Assembly: GCF_010726085.1 (NCBI RefSeq)
Contig: NZ_AP022560.1
Span: 1,488,001 to 1,552,000, forward strand
Direction of reading: 5' to 3'
Source: Mycolicibacterium moriokaense
GTDB taxonomy: Bacteria; Actinomycetota; Actinomycetes; Mycobacteriales; Mycobacteriaceae
DNA length: 64,000 nucleotides
Positions 24,808 to 35,017 of this stretch are shown here, in pieces (position 1 is the stretch's first letter; the number at the start of each line of letters is the position of its first letter). A model generated the notes under the pieces. That model made no database searches. It was given only the letters and a program-made list of their open reading frames with translations, and was not told the DNA's origin. The position numbers were made by a program, and so were the translations under genes.

Positions 24808-26382
24808 ATGAATGCACTGGCCAGGGTCGCGATCGCGGGGTTGATCGCACTGGTGCCCGGCTGCGCAACGAGCCAGCCACCCGAACCGGCGCCGCCGTCG
24901 ACGCCGACCCAGGCGGACGTACCGCCGCCGCTGGTGCCCGCGATGCCGTTGCCGGAGAACGCCGTCGACAAGGCCGTCGCCAAGCTCGACGGCATCGCCG
25001 AGGAGCTGATGCGCAAGTCCGGCATCCCCGGCATGGCGGTCGCCGTCGTGCACAAGGGGAAGACCGTGTACGCGAAGGGGTTCGGGGTCAGAGACGTCAA
25101 GACCGGTGACCGCGTGGATGCGGACACGGTCTTTCAGCTGGCGTCGGTGTCGAAGTCGATCTCCTCGACGGTGGTCGCCCACCAAGTCGGCGTGCACGCG
25201 ATCGGCTGGGACACCACGATCGTGTCCAAGTTGCCGTGGTTCGCGCTGTCGGATCCGACCGTGACGCAGATGGTCACCGTCGGCGACATGATGTCGCACC
25301 GCTCCGGGCTTCCCGACCACGCAGGCGACATCCTCGAGGACATCGGACACGACCGTCGCTATGTGCTCGAGCACCTGCGGGACTTCCCGCTCGATCCGTT
25401 CCGAATCTCATATGCCTACACCAACTTCGGGTACACCACCGGCGCCGAGGCGGTCGCCGCGAGTGCCGGCAAGCCGTGGGACGCGCTGGCCGACGAGGTG
25501 CTGTTCGACCCGCTCGGTATGACATCGACGAGTTTCCGTTTCGCCGACTACGAGTCCAGGGCCAACCGCACCCTCGGCCATATCCGCATCGACGGTTCCT
25601 ACGAGCCGCTGTACGTCCGAAACGCGGACGCGCAAGCGCCTGCAGGCGGCGCCAGTTCGTCGCTCAACGACATGACCCGCTGGCTCGCCATGGTGCTCGC
25701 GAACGGCAAGCACGAGGGCAAGCAGATCGTCGACGCCGGCGCGCTGCTGCCCGCCCTGAGTCCGCAGATCGTCTCGAGCCCACCGACGCAGCCCGCGATG
25801 CGGTCAGGCTTCTACGGATTCGGCTTCAACGTCGGGACGACGTCGGCGGCACGCACGGAACTCAGCCACTCGGGCGCCTTCGAGCTCGGCGCAGCCACGA
25901 ATTTCGTCATCCTCCCGTCGGCCGACGTGGCGATCGTCGCGCTCACCAACGCCACGCCATCGGGTGTGCCCGAAGCACTGACGGCCCAGTTCGCGGACCT
26001 GGTGCAGTTCGGCGAGGTGCGTGAAGATTGGTACGGCCTGTACAGCTCGGTCATCGACGAGATGGACGACCCGGTCGGGTCACTGGTCGGCAAGCAGCCG
26101 CCACCGAATCCAGCTCCCGCCGCGCCGTTGTCGACCTACGTCGGGACGTACCAGAACGACTTCTGGGGTCCGGCCCGTGTCACCGAGAAGAACGGCAAGC
26201 TGATGCTGGCGCTCGGTTCGAAGCTGACCGTCCCGCTCGACCACTGGGACGGCAACGTGTTCACGTTCAAGTTCGTCACCGAAAACGCGCCACCGGGCAC
26301 GATTTCGATGGCCACGTTCGACGGCGACAAGCTCGTGCTCGAGTATTACGACGAGTTCGGTAAGGGGACGTTCACCAAATGA
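24808..26382 (+). CDS. Serine beta-lactamase-family lipoprotein (Rv0907-like)
   Basis: 524 residues. The signal peptide ends in a lipobox-like VPGC (Cys19), so it should be a lipoprotein on the outer face of the membrane, followed by a Pro-rich linker. The class C/PBP-like catalytic set is present: SVSK (SxxK) at about 116, YTN in SYAYTNFGY, and an HSG triad-like motif in [13 protein letters not shown]-terminal lipocalin-like DUF3471 domain begins with [15 protein letters not shown]. Its role may be an esterase, D-aminopeptidase or beta-lactam hydrolase. ATGA overlap with ctpE. Confidence 0.85.
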   Translation: MNALARVAIAGLIALVPGCATSQPPEPAPPSTPTQADVPPPLVPAMPLPENAVDKAVAKLDGIAEELMRKSGIPGMAVAVVHKGKTVYAKGFGVRDVKTGDRVDADTVFQLASVSKSISSTVVAHQVGVHAIGWDTTIVSKLPWFALSDPTVTQMVTVGDMMSHRSGLPDHAGDILEDIGHDRRYVLEHLRDFPLDPFRISYAYTNFGYTTGAEAVAASAGKPWDALADEVLFDPLGMTSTSFRFADYESRANRTLGHIRIDGSYEPLYVRNADAQAPAGGASSSLNDMTRWLAMVLANGKHEGKQIVDAGALLPALSPQIVSSPPTQPAMRSGFYGFGFNVGTTSAARTELSHSGAFELGAATNFVILPSADVAIVALTNATPSGVPEALTAQFADLVQFGEVREDWYGLYSSVIDEMDDPVGSLVGKQPPPNPAPAAPLSTYVGTYQNDFWGPARVTEKNGKLMLALGSKLTVPLDHWDGNVFTFKFVTENAPPGTISMATFDGDKLVLEYYDEFGKGTFTK

Positions 26383-28769
26383 CCACCATCCCAGGCGTCA
26401 ACATCGCCGGCCTCTCCGATGCCGAAGTCGCGCAGCGTGTTTCCGAAGGCAAGACCAACGATGTGCCGACCCGCGCGGCACGCAGCGTCTCAGAGATCGT
26501 CCGGGCCAACGTGCTCACCCGCATCAACGCCATTCTCGGTGTCCTGCTGATCATCGTCCTGTCCACCGGTTCGGTGATCAACGGCGCGTTCGGACTGCTG
26601 ATCATCGCCAACAGTGCGATCGGCATCATCCAGGAGCTACGCGCCAAGCAGACATTGGACAAGCTGGCGATCGTCGGGCAGGCGAAACCCTTGGTGCGCA
26701 GGCAGTCCGGCACCAAGGCGGTACTTCCCGCCGAGATCGTGCTCGACGACATCATCGAACTCGGGCCCGGTGACCAGATCGTCGTCGACGGTGAGATCGT
26801 CGAGGAGTCCAACCTCGAGGTCGACGAGTCGCTGCTCACCGGCGAGGCCGACCCCATCGCCAAAGGCGTCGGCGATGGTGTCATGTCGGGCAGCTTCGTC
26901 GTCGCGGGCAGCGGCGCGTACCGGGCCACCAAGGTCGGCCGGGAAGCCTACGCGGCCAAGCTCGCCGAGGAGGCCAGCAAGTTCACTCTGGTGAATTCCG
27001 AACTGCGCAGCGGTATCAACAAGATCCTGCAGTTCATCACGTATCTGCTGATACCCGCGGGTCTGCTGATCATCTACACGCAGCTGTTCACCACCGGTGC
27101 GGACTGGCGTGAGGCCGTGTTGCGGATGGTCGGTGCGTTGGTGCCGATGGTGCCCGAAGGCCTGGTGCTGATGACGTCGATCGCCTTCGCCGTCGGCGTG
27201 ATCCGGCTGGGCCGCAGGCAGTGTCTGGTCAACGAACTTCCCGCCATCGAGGGACTGGCCCGTGTCGACGTCGTGTGTGCCGACAAGACCGGCACTCTCA
27301 CCGAAAACGGCATGCGGGTCTCGGATCTGAAGAAGCTGAACGAAGGCAACGTCGCCGACATTCTTGCGCAGCTGGCCGCCGACGACGCCCGACCCAACGC
27401 GAGCATGCAGGCCATCGCGGAGGCCTACAAGATGCCGCCCGGATGGCAGGCCACGGCGATCGCACCGTTCAAATCCGCCACCAAGTGGAGCGGCGCGTCG
27501 TACGGGGAGCACGGCAACTGGGTGATCGGCGCGCCCGACGTGCTGCTCGAGCCGGGGTCCGAAATCGCCCAGCAGGCAGAGGAAATCGGCGCGAAGGGAT
27601 TGCGGGTGCTACTGCTCGGCTCGTCCGATGTGCCTGTCGACCACCCGGATGCGCCGGGTTGTGTCACTCCGGCGGCGCTGGTGGTTCTTGAGCAGCGCAT
27701 CCGACCCGACGCCCATGACACGCTGAATTACTTTGCGGATCAGAAGGTTTCGATCAAGGTGATCTCGGGCGACAACGCCGTTTCGGTCGCGGCGGTGGCC
27801 GGCTCGCTCGGGCTGAGTGGCGAGACGATGGACGCGCGCCAGCTGCCCGACGATCCCGAGCAGCTGGCCGACACTCTCGAGGAGTGCACCACCTTCGGCA
27901 GGGTCCGGCCGGATCAGAAGCGAGCCATGGTGCACGCCCTGCAGTCGCGCGGACATACCGTCGCGATGACGGGGGACGGCGTCAACGACGTGCTCGCCCT
28001 GAAGGACGCTGATATCGGCGTCGCGATGGGCTCCGGCAGTTCGGCCTCCCGCGCGGTGGCCCAGATCGTGTTGCTGGACAACAAGTTCGCGACGTTGCCG
28101 TACGTCGTCGGCGAGGGCCGCCGTGTCATCGGCAACATCGAGCGAGTCTCGAACCTGTTCCTCACCAAGACCGTGTACTCGGTGCTGCTGGCGATTCTCG
28201 TCGGCCTCGGCGGCCTGTCGTCGAAGCTGTTCGGCACCGATCCGCTGCTGTTCCCGTTCCAGCCGATCCACGTGACGATCGCGGCGTGGTTCACCATCGG
28301 CATCCCGGCGTTCATCCTGTCGCTGGCGCCGAACAACGAGCGCGCGCACCGGGGGTTCGTGCGCCGGGTCATGACGGCGGCGCTGCCCTCGGGCGTCGTG
28401 GTCGGGATCGCGACGTTCACCTCGTACCTGGTGGCGTATCAGGGACGCACGGCCACACCGGCCGAGCAGATGCAGGCGTCGACGGCGGCGCTGATCACGC
28501 TGCTGGTCACGGGGGTGTGGGTGCTGGCGGTGGTGGCACGGCCGTACCAGTGGTGGCGGGTGGCGCTGGTCGTCGTGTCCGGCCTGGCATATGTCGTGAT
28601 CTTCTCGATTCCACTGGCCCGAAAGGCGTTCATGCTCGACCCGTCGAACCTCAAGACCACGTCGATCGCGCTGCTCATCGGGGTGGTCGGAGCGGCGGCC
28701 GTCGAGGTCATCTGGTGGGTGCAGGGAGCGGTTCTGGGCGAACGTCGGCGGCTATGGCGCTCGGAGTAG
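26379..28769 (+). CDS. ctpE: P-type cation ATPase CtpE
   Basis: 796 residues. The actuator domain shows [14 protein letters not shown]. The phosphorylation site is [12 protein letters not shown] with Asp at about 302, and the hinge is [24 protein letters not shown]. About ten TM helices are present. TM4 carries [10 protein letters not shown], and no N-terminal heavy-metal-binding domain exists. Sequence and synteny with Rv0908 identify CtpE, which in M. smegmatis was shown to take up calcium. Translation is coupled to the preceding lipoprotein gene. Confidence 0.93.
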   Translation: MTTIPGVNIAGLSDAEVAQRVSEGKTNDVPTRAARSVSEIVRANVLTRINAILGVLLIIVLSTGSVINGAFGLLIIANSAIGIIQELRAKQTLDKLAIVGQAKPLVRRQSGTKAVLPAEIVLDDIIELGPGDQIVVDGEIVEESNLEVDESLLTGEADPIAKGVGDGVMSGSFVVAGSGAYRATKVGREAYAAKLAEEASKFTLVNSELRSGINKILQFITYLLIPAGLLIIYTQLFTTGADWREAVLRMVGALVPMVPEGLVLMTSIAFAVGVIRLGRRQCLVNELPAIEGLARVDVVCADKTGTLTENGMRVSDLKKLNEGNVADILAQLAADDARPNASMQAIAEAYKMPPGWQATAIAPFKSATKWSGASYGEHGNWVIGAPDVLLEPGSEIAQQAEEIGAKGLRVLLLGSSDVPVDHPDAPGCVTPAALVVLEQRIRPDAHDTLNYFADQKVSIKVISGDNAVSVAAVAGSLGLSGETMDARQLPDDPEQLADTLEECTTFGRVRPDQKRAMVHALQSRGHTVAMTGDGVNDVLALKDADIGVAMGSGSSASRAVAQIVLLDNKFATLPYVVGEGRRVIGNIERVSNLFLTKTVYSVLLAILVGLGGLSSKLFGTDPLLFPFQPIHVTIAAWFTIGIPAFILSLAPNNERAHRGFVRRVMTAALPSGVVVGIATFTSYLVAYQGRTATPAEQMQASTAALITLLVTGVWVLAVVARPYQWWRVALVVVSGLAYVVIFSIPLARKAFMLDPSNLKTTSIALLIGVVGAAAVEVIWWVQGAVLGERRRLWRSE

Positions 28770-28778
28770 GCTGGTCGC

Positions 28779-28961
28779 ATGGCAATCCTCGACAAGGTGA
28801 AGAATCTGCTGGCCAAGAATGCCGACAAGGTGGACACCGCGATCGACAAGGCCGGTGACATCGTCGACGAGAAGACGCAGGGCAAATACGCCCAGCACAT
28901 CGACAAGGTGCAGGAGGCCGCCAAGAAGGCGGTCGACAAGAACAACCCGCAGACCCCCTAG
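28779..28961 (+). CDS. Rv0909-like antitoxin (MT0933 family)
   Basis: 60 residues, MAILDKVKNLLAKNADKVDT, highly charged and helical with Lys/Asp repeats. It matches the Rv0909 family, annotated as the antitoxin partner of Rv0910. It lies 9 bp after the ctpE stop and 8 bp ahead of the next gene, as in M. tuberculosis. Confidence 0.85.
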   Translation: MAILDKVKNLLAKNADKVDTAIDKAGDIVDEKTQGKYAQHIDKVQEAAKKAVDKNNPQTP

Positions 28962-28969
28962 AAACACCT

Positions 28970-29416
28970 ATGGCAAAACTTTCCGTCTCCGTCGACGTTC
29001 CTCTTCCGCCGGAGAAGGCGTGGGAATCCGCGTCTGATCTGCCCCGCTACAAGGAGTGGCTGACCGTCCACAAGGTGTGGCGGAGCAAGCTGCCAGAAAC
29101 CCTTGAGAAGGGCACGGCCATCGAGTCGATCGTCGAAGTCAAGGGCATGCCCGTGCGGGTCAAGTGGACCATCGTCCACTTCAAGCCGCCCGAGACAATC
29201 ACCCTCGATGGCAAGGGCGAGGGCGGCGTCAAGGTCAAGCTCATCGGCAAGGTGCGGCCCTCCAAGAAGGTCGACGCGGGGTCGAGCGTCACCTTCGACG
29301 TGCACCTCGGCGGCCCTGCGTTGTTCGGACCCATCGGGATGGTGGTCGCCGGCGCGCTGAAGAGCGATTTCCGGGAGTCGTTGGACCGCTTCCAGGCCGT
29401 GTTCGCCCCAGCCTGA
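28970..29416 (+). CDS. Rv0910-like SRPBCC-family protein (putative toxin)
   Basis: 148 residues of the START/SRPBCC fold: LSVSVDVPLPPEKAWESASDL opens the first strand and helix, and the C-terminal long helix reads LKSDFRESLDRFQAVF. The M. tuberculosis homologue Rv0910 is described as a toxin neutralised by Rv0909, though the fold is more usual for lipid-binding proteins. Last gene of the rightward core block; a perfect inverted repeat follows. Confidence 0.85.
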   Translation: MAKLSVSVDVPLPPEKAWESASDLPRYKEWLTVHKVWRSKLPETLEKGTAIESIVEVKGMPVRVKWTIVHFKPPETITLDGKGEGGVKVKLIGKVRPSKKVDAGSSVTFDVHLGGPALFGPIGMVVAGALKSDFRESLDRFQAVFAPA

Positions 29417-29432
29417 CCCACCCGTTTACACG

Positions 29433-29490
29433 CGAGCAGACGTGAACACCCCTAGATTTGGGCATATTTGGGGGTGTTCACGTCTGCTCG
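29433..29490. repeat. Perfect inverted repeat between convergent genes (family I)
   Basis: Arms 29433-29452 (CGAGCAGACGTGAACACCCC) and 29471-29490 are exact complements across 20 bp with an 18-base AT-richer loop. It sits between the stop of the Rv0910-like gene and the stop of the ERG2-like gene, so a strong hairpin would form in either transcript. The same arm sequence, less perfect, occurs at 1729-1790. Confidence 0.85.
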
Positions 29491-29501
29491 TGCAGTGGTG
29501 A

Positions 29502-30062
29502 TTACCGGCGCCGCCGCACCAGTTTCGCGAACTCCGCCGTCGAGCGGCGCACCGATTCGAATTCCAGCGATACCAGCAGCGTGTCCACCATCGCGAACGG
29601 CAGGGTGGTGGCCACCGCGCCGCGGCCGTACTCGATGTGCCACGAGCCGGGATGAATGGTCATGCCGCGAGCCTGCCCCCGCGCCATGTGTGCGTGCTCA
29701 CCGGGCAACAGCGTCGAGGCGGTGAGATCGTCCGATTCGATGTCATACCAGTCGATTTGGCCGGCGATCAGAAACTTGTGCACGTCGACGTGCTTGTAGC
29801 GACCCGAAAAGCCTTGGGTGCCAGTGGGTGTGCCGAAGATCACGAGGTACTCACGTGGGCTGAAGTAGAGGAACCTGACCTTGCCGAGGATGCCACCCGC
29901 TTTGCTGCCCACCCACCGTCCTGGCGTGGCATCGATGAGATCGGGATACTCGTCGGCCAGCGCCTCGACGGCGCGGGTGATCAGCTCACCGTTCTCCAGC
30001 GGCAGCCCCACAACCTGCTTGGCCACCCTGCCCAGCACGTCCGGATCGATCTTGTACGCCAT
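29502..30062 (-). CDS. ERG2 / sigma-1 receptor-like protein
   Basis: 186 residues. From residue 50 the protein follows yeast ERG2 and the human sigma-1 receptor as I recall them: W50-V-x3-AGG-x2-G, SPREYLVIFGTPTGTQG (68-84), SGRY (86-89), LPGEHAHMARGQ (119-130), WHIEYGRGA (141-149) and TTLPFAMVDTLLVSLEF (152-168). Glu144 aligns with the ligand-binding Glu of the receptor (VEYGRG). An acidic partner may be Asp93. The N-terminal TM helix of the eukaryotic proteins is absent. Sterol C8-C7 isomerase activity is possible but unproven. It is the last gene of the long leftward operon, its ATG overlapping the P450 TGA (TGATG). Confidence 0.8.
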   Translation of the reverse strand: MAYKIDPDVLGRVAKQVVGLPLENGELITRAVEALADEYPDLIDATPGRWVGSKAGGILGKVRFLYFSPREYLVIFGTPTGTQGFSGRYKHVDVHKFLIAGQIDWYDIESDDLTASTLLPGEHAHMARGQARGMTIHPGSWHIEYGRGAVATTLPFAMVDTLLVSLEFESVRRSTAEFAKLVRRRR

Positions 30063-31288
30063 CAGCCGAACTGTATCCGCAGGCTCGTCGGCCCGCTGAG
30101 ACCCAGCAGCGGCTTCCATGGCACCGATTCGGTGCGCGACGGGTTGGGCAGACGCTGGGAGAGGATCTTCAGCGCCTCGGCGAGTTCCAGCCGCGCCAGG
30201 TTGGCGCCCAGGCAATAGTGCACCCCGCCGCCGAAGGTCAGGATCGGTGGCGGGTCGTCACGCGTGATGTCGAAGCGTGTCGGATCGTCGTAGATCGCGC
30301 TATCACGGTTGGCCGCATAGGTATTCACGATGATGAACGTGTCTTTGGGAAATGTGTAGTCGTCGATCACGACATCCTCGGCGGCGCTGCGCACCGTGCT
30401 GCACATGGACGGCGAGTGGCGCATCGTCTCCTCGACGGCGCGCATCGCCAACTCCGGCCTCTCCCGCAATAGCGACCACTGTTCCGGGTGATCGCAGAAC
30501 ACCTGCATCGAGGCGGCCAGTTGGCTTCGCGTCGTATCGGTGCCCGCCACCAGAATGCTGAAGGCCAGCATCCGCAACTCACCTGTGTCGAGCCGATCGC
30601 CGGCGTCCTCGATCCGAATGAGCTCGGAGAGCAGATCGTCGGTCAGGCTCTGTCTCCTAACCGCAACCATATCGTCGATGTAGGAGTCGAATTCGTCCCA
30701 CGCCTTCAGGACGACGGGCTCCTCCTCTGCCAGGTTGCAATCGAAGCTGACGATCTTGAAGATGTCATCGGCCCATCGGGAGAACTGCCGCCAGTCCTCA
30801 CGCGGCGCCCCGAGCAGCGCGCAGATGACCGGAATGGGGTACGGGCGGGCGATATCCGCGACGAACTCACAGCCGCCCGCGTCGGCCACCGCATCGATGA
30901 GCTCGTTGACCACCGTGTGGATGGTGTCGTGCATCCGCGCGGTCGCGCGCGGCGTGAACGCGCGTGACACCAACCCGCGCAGCCGGCGATGCTCATCGCC
31001 CTCCATGTTCAAGATGCTGCGAGTCACCCTGTCCCACAACGGCCCTGACGTGATGCCGTGGGCGGAGAGATGGATGCCCTTGGGCACGACGAACCGCGGG
31101 TCCCGAAGCACGGTGCGGGCCAGTTCGTACGAGAGCACCTCGGGGCCGATCGGTCCCAGCGCGATGGGGGCGGCCTCCTGCGCCGCGCGGAACTGGGGAT
31201 AGATCTCCTGCGGCGTGTCGGTGACGTCGTACTGCAGGGTGGGCAGGTCCGCGTCGAACACACTGGGTTTGGCGGCGTCGACAGTCAT
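30062..31288 (-). CDS. Cytochrome P450 (operon copy 2)
   Basis: 408 residues, soluble bacterial type. I-helix oxygen-activation motif AGTDTT, K-helix EETMR (ExxR), and the heme loop FGGGVHYCLG with axial Cys359. The region before the I helix and the EEEP insert are unremarkable. No ferredoxin or reductase gene is in the operon, so electron partners must come from elsewhere. ATG overlaps the TGA of the VOC gene (ATGA). Its substrate may be the same lipid- or sterol-like molecule handled by the ERG2-like neighbour; that is inference from context. Confidence 0.93.
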   Translation of the reverse strand: MTVDAAKPSVFDADLPTLQYDVTDTPQEIYPQFRAAQEAAPIALGPIGPEVLSYELARTVLRDPRFVVPKGIHLSAHGITSGPLWDRVTRSILNMEGDEHRRLRGLVSRAFTPRATARMHDTIHTVVNELIDAVADAGGCEFVADIARPYPIPVICALLGAPREDWRQFSRWADDIFKIVSFDCNLAEEEPVVLKAWDEFDSYIDDMVAVRRQSLTDDLLSELIRIEDAGDRLDTGELRMLAFSILVAGTDTTRSQLAASMQVFCDHPEQWSLLRERPELAMRAVEETMRHSPSMCSTVRSAAEDVVIDDYTFPKDTFIIVNTYAANRDSAIYDDPTRFDITRDDPPPILTFGGGVHYCLGANLARLELAEALKILSQRLPNPSRTESVPWKPLLGLSGPTSLRIQFG

Positions 31289-31698
31289 GGCACGTTGGTG
31301 TCCAGTAGGGTCAGCGGCAGGCCGAGCACCGACAGGTCGATCTCTTCCAGGTGTGTGCCGTCGCCGGCCAGCTTTTGGCGGAATCGTATTGCTGCGCCGA
31401 ACTTCTCGGCGACGGATTCCGCGTCCGAGGCGTCGGGAACCTGCAGCACGACGGTGTAGATCCCGTCACCCTTCTCGTCGAGAAAGGTCTGCACCGATCC
31501 CGCGACGGTGGCCGTCGATCCCGGGATCGGGCTGATGAGCTCAACCCCGCGGTCCCAGTCCAGGCTCACGCGGACACCGAGCTCGGTCAGCTCCGCAGGC
31601 TGGAACGCGAAGCCGAGCTCGGCGAACATCCGCGCGACGGTCTCGTGCCGCTCGGGCGCCACGGCGAAGACGACGTGATGCAGCCGGGGCGCGGTCAT
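31285..31698 (-). CDS. VOC-superfamily (glyoxalase-like) protein
   Basis: 137 residues with two beta-alpha-beta-beta-beta modules: LHHVVFAVAPERHETVARMFAELGF opens the first, and YTVVLQVPDASDAESVAEKFGA the second. A HxxV start and Glu in GVELISP are possible metal ligands, so it may be a dioxygenase, epimerase or lyase, or a binding protein. Starts at ATG 31698, overlapping the stop of the DapB-like gene, and ends in an ATGA overlap with the P450. Confidence 0.75.
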   Translation of the reverse strand: MTAPRLHHVVFAVAPERHETVARMFAELGFAFQPAELTELGVRVSLDWDRGVELISPIPGSTATVAGSVQTFLDEKGDGIYTVVLQVPDASDAESVAEKFGAAIRFRQKLAGDGTHLEEIDLSVLGLPLTLLDTNVP

Positions 31699-32762
31699 TT
31701 CCGCACCAGCCCGCGGGGGCGGATGAGCCCGAGGTCGAAATGGGTGACCCAGCCCGGCTCGGCGTCGCACACGTCGGGGATCGCGTTGATGGCCCCCATC
31801 GCGGTCCAGTCGTAGCCGGGATGGTGCATCGTGCCGTCGGGCCGATCGATGCCCTCGAGCGTGAGTTCGGTGGGTGGATCGCCTTCGATCACGATCCGGT
31901 ACCGCGTCTTGCCCCAGTCCCACGACGGGTCGATCTTGTCGGGCGCGCTCGTCAAGTAGATGGCGTGGAAGACGATCAGCGGATTGCCATCGACCCATGC
32001 CGTCCACTCGTGATGCTGGGCGGCGACTGTCCCGCGAGGTATCACCCCCAACGCATGCGGAATGTCCTCGGTGGCGACGGCCGCCTGCACGTCGGCAGCG
32101 GTGACGTCGTCGATGCTCACCCCGAGACCGTCGGCGATCATGTGCATCGACTGCGCGAAGAACGGTACACCGAGGCCCAGAATCGTTGGCTCGGTGAGGA
32201 ATTTCTCCTTGTCCTTGCCGAAGCCCATCCAGTCGATGTGATCCAGCGGCGCATCGGTGAGCACATTCACGACCTCGTACACGACGATCTGGTCGATCCT
32301 GTTCATCACACGCGCAAGGGTCATTGGCAGGATGTCGCCCGCATAACCCGGATGGATACCGCCACCGTGGAAGGAGGTCCCACCGTCGGCGCACGCGGCG
32401 CGGATCTGCTCGCCGCCGTCGCGAAAATCCTCGGTGGGATAGAAGAAGCCGCTTGTGGTGACGACGTTCTTGCCCGAGCGCAGCAGTCGGCAAACCGTAT
32501 CGACGTCCATGATCACCGGCGTGTAGAACACACAGTCGGCATCCATCGCGATGACCGATTCGACGTCATCGGTCGTGACGACCCCGGTCGGCGCGATACC
32601 CGCGATCTCGCCGGCGTCCTTGCCGACCTTGTCCTTGCTGTGCACCAGAACGGCGACGAGGTCGAATGTCGGATTGTCGGCGAAGTGCCGCACCCCGACC
32701 TGCCCGACGTCGCCCGTCATCCACTGGATGACCCGATACGTCTTCTCAGGCATTGATGACAC
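31695..32762 (-). CDS. DapB-like NAD(P)-dependent reductase (paralogue 2)
   Basis: 355 residues. The Rossmann motif is VIQWMTGDVGQVGVRHF (TGxVG), followed by DKVGKDAGEIAGI and a central GGGIHPGYAGDILPM. The family is annotated as dihydrodipicolinate-reductase-like or 2,4-diaminopentanoate-dehydrogenase-like; it is longer than true DapB (about 245). The true substrate in mycobacteria is not known. It is clearly paralogous to the neighbours at 32746 and 41688. Its 5' end overlaps the end of the upstream paralogue by 17 bp. Confidence 0.75.
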   Translation of the reverse strand: MSSMPEKTYRVIQWMTGDVGQVGVRHFADNPTFDLVAVLVHSKDKVGKDAGEIAGIAPTGVVTTDDVESVIAMDADCVFYTPVIMDVDTVCRLLRSGKNVVTTSGFFYPTEDFRDGGEQIRAACADGGTSFHGGGIHPGYAGDILPMTLARVMNRIDQIVVYEVVNVLTDAPLDHIDWMGFGKDKEKFLTEPTILGLGVPFFAQSMHMIADGLGVSIDDVTAADVQAAVATEDIPHALGVIPRGTVAAQHHEWTAWVDGNPLIVFHAIYLTSAPDKIDPSWDWGKTRYRIVIEGDPPTELTLEGIDRPDGTMHHPGYDWTAMGAINAIPDVCDAEPGWVTHFDLGLIRPRGLVRK

Positions 32763-33795
32763 CCCTGGGTAGTAGCAGCGGTAGGTCGTTATAGGTCGCG
32801 ATGCCGGGAGGCGCGGCGACGACGGCGGGTATCGCGGTGATCGCCGGAACGGCGGTGATGGTGAGCCCCAACAGGACGTAGTCCTCGATGGTTTCGCCGA
32901 CGAAGTCGGGCGGTGGCTCGAAGCTCAGCGTGGTCTTGATCGTCGGACGGCCCTCGATGGTCACGTCGTATCCGAAACCCATCGACCATGTCGGCTGAAG
33001 GGATTGTCCTTTCGTCCAGACCCCGCGCACCTCGACGACCTCACGCGCGCCGAGGAAGCCCTTCCAGCGCACATCGATTCCGGCCACGCAACCCTTCGCG
33101 ATGTGCCAGCCGCCGGGAAGGTCGAGATCCTCGGTGGTCTGGGCATATTCGGCGTCGCAGCGGATTTCGTCCAGTTCGACTCCGAGGGCGTTGGCGAGCA
33201 GCAGTACGGCCTCCCGGAAGATCTCCGAACCCTTCTCGGTGATGTCGCGCAGGCCCGGCTGGTCGATGGGATAGCCGAACCCCATGATCTTCTCGGTGTC
33301 GGGGGAGTTGTAGATGGTCGTGTCGAAGGACTCCACGATCGATATCCGGTCGACCCGGTCGGAGATCCCGGCCGCGACGATCGCGAACAGTTGCATGAAA
33401 CCCGGGTTGAGCCCGCTGCCGAAGATCGTCGAACCGCCACGACGGCAGGCCTCCTCGATGCGTGCGCGACCCGATCCGAGCCGGTGGCCGGTGATGAACT
33501 CCGACGTGGTCACCACATTGATGCCCGCGCCCAGAAGCCTCTCCAACTCATCGACATTCGCGAACATCGGGTTGTAGACGACGCAGTCCGGTTTGAGCGC
33601 GAGCAATGCGTCGACGTCGTCGGTGGCGGTCACCCCGAGCGGTTCGATGCCGCACAGCTCGCCCACGTCGCGCCCCACCTTGTCCGGTGACCAGGCGTAG
33701 CAGCCGACGAGTTCCAGTGTCGAGTTCGCCGCGATCGCATGGACCGACTTCTTACCGACGTTGCCGGTCGTCCATTGCACGACGCGATACGTCAT
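32746..33795 (-). CDS. DapB-like NAD(P)-dependent reductase (paralogue 1)
   Basis: 349 residues: MTYRVVQWTTGNVGKKSVHAI is the nucleotide-binding start, followed by SPDKVGRDVGELCGIEPLGVTATDD, and GSGLNPGFMQLFAI in the catalytic domain. The second half is beta-rich. Same family as the gene below it and as 41688-42761; two adjacent non-identical copies suggest consecutive reductions or a heteromer. Overlaps the P450 stop by 4 bp. Confidence 0.75.
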   Translation of the reverse strand: MTYRVVQWTTGNVGKKSVHAIAANSTLELVGCYAWSPDKVGRDVGELCGIEPLGVTATDDVDALLALKPDCVVYNPMFANVDELERLLGAGINVVTTSEFITGHRLGSGRARIEEACRRGGSTIFGSGLNPGFMQLFAIVAAGISDRVDRISIVESFDTTIYNSPDTEKIMGFGYPIDQPGLRDITEKGSEIFREAVLLLANALGVELDEIRCDAEYAQTTEDLDLPGGWHIAKGCVAGIDVRWKGFLGAREVVEVRGVWTKGQSLQPTWSMGFGYDVTIEGRPTIKTTLSFEPPPDFVGETIEDYVLLGLTITAVPAITAIPAVVAAPPGIATYNDLPLLLPRGVINA

Positions 33796-35015
33796 CCGGC
33801 CGCCGCCCAGGTCGAGCGCTCACCGGGGGTGAAGCCCACCGGGATCCGGCGGTAACCGCGGGTGACGGAGTTGCCGTGGAATTCCGCCGTGCCGGCGAGC
33901 GTGTAGTCGGGCATCCGCGCCAAGACTTGTTCCAGGCCGACTTGGAACTCGAGGCGCGCCAGGTTGGAGCCGAGACACCGATGGACGCCTGCGCCGAATC
34001 CGAGGTGCCGGTTCGCCTGCCGGTCGAGGATGCACCGATCCGGATCCGGGAACTCCGAGGCGTCACGGTTGGCGGAGGCGTAGTTGACGATGACCGATTG
34101 ACCGGGGCAGAAGGTGTGCCCGGCGAGCTCCACTTCCTGCGCGACCGTCCTCGGTATGCCGTGGATCGACCCCCCGAAGCGGATGAACTCCTCGACCGCC
34201 TTGGGCAGGATCTCCGGTTCGGCGATCAGCCGGTCGCGCTCGTCGGGATGCGTTGCGAGGTAATGGAAGGCGAACGACATTGCGCTTGCCGTCGTCTCCA
34301 GTCCTGCCTGCACCAGCAGCATCGCGTTGCCGACGACGTCGCCGAACTCCAGCTTCTCGCCGTCGATTTCGGCGTTGAGCAGGACGTCGATCATGTCGTC
34401 CTGCGGCGGTTGGCTGGTGCGTGCCGACACCGCATCGTGAATGTGCTGGTATAGCCCACCCCAGGCGGCCATCCGGGCGTCTTCGGTGGCGCCGTTCAGC
34501 GCGGTGTCCGTCAGCTCGAGACACAGCGGGACGTCGTCGATGGGCATACCGAGCAGGTACTTGAAGAACACGATGCCCGGCTGCCGCCATGCGACCTCGG
34601 CGAGATCACCCGTGCCCGCCTCGATGAAAGTGTCGATGAGTCGGTCGGTCTCCGTGCGGATCTGCGGCCGCAGGGCCTTCATCCGGGCGGGTGAGAAGTA
34701 GGGGTTGAGGACTTTTCGAAACTTCTGCTGTCGCGGCGGGTCGAGGGTGATGACGAGATCGCCCGTGAGCCGTTCGGCCCCCTCCGGCGCCGGGTTGGAG
34801 GAGAAGTGCTCCCAGTCCTGCAGGATCTTGTAGCACTCCTGGTAGCGATTGGCCACCCACGCGCCGCCTTCGGTGGCGGCGAGGAACGGCGAATCGGTAT
34901 GCGAGAAGGGTCCATTCCGCCGCATCACGGCGTAGACGGCGTACAGAAAGTCGTTGTCGTTGAAGTCCTCGTGGCGAAGGTTCAGATTCGCCGCGTGCTC
35001 CTCCGGCGACCTCAT
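33792..35015 (-). CDS. Cytochrome P450 (operon copy 1)
   Basis: 407 residues from ATG 35015. I-helix motif AGLETT, ExxR in EEFIR, heme loop FGAGVHRCLG with axial Cys at about 347. An NRDASEFPDPDR stretch is typical of class I bacterial P450s. It differs strongly from the other P450 of the operon, so they probably act at different steps. It starts two bases after the stop of the 138-residue membrane-anchored gene, which argues for co-translation with the membrane part of the system. Confidence 0.93.
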   Translation of the reverse strand: MRSPEEHAANLNLRHEDFNDNDFLYAVYAVMRRNGPFSHTDSPFLAATEGGAWVANRYQECYKILQDWEHFSSNPAPEGAERLTGDLVITLDPPRQQKFRKVLNPYFSPARMKALRPQIRTETDRLIDTFIEAGTGDLAEVAWRQPGIVFFKYLLGMPIDDVPLCLELTDTALNGATEDARMAAWGGLYQHIHDAVSARTSQPPQDDMIDVLLNAEIDGEKLEFGDVVGNAMLLVQAGLETTASAMSFAFHYLATHPDERDRLIAEPEILPKAVEEFIRFGGSIHGIPRTVAQEVELAGHTFCPGQSVIVNYASANRDASEFPDPDRCILDRQANRHLGFGAGVHRCLGSNLARLEFQVGLEQVLARMPDYTLAGTAEFHGNSVTRGYRRIPVGFTPGERSTWAAAG

Positions 35016-35017
35016 CG

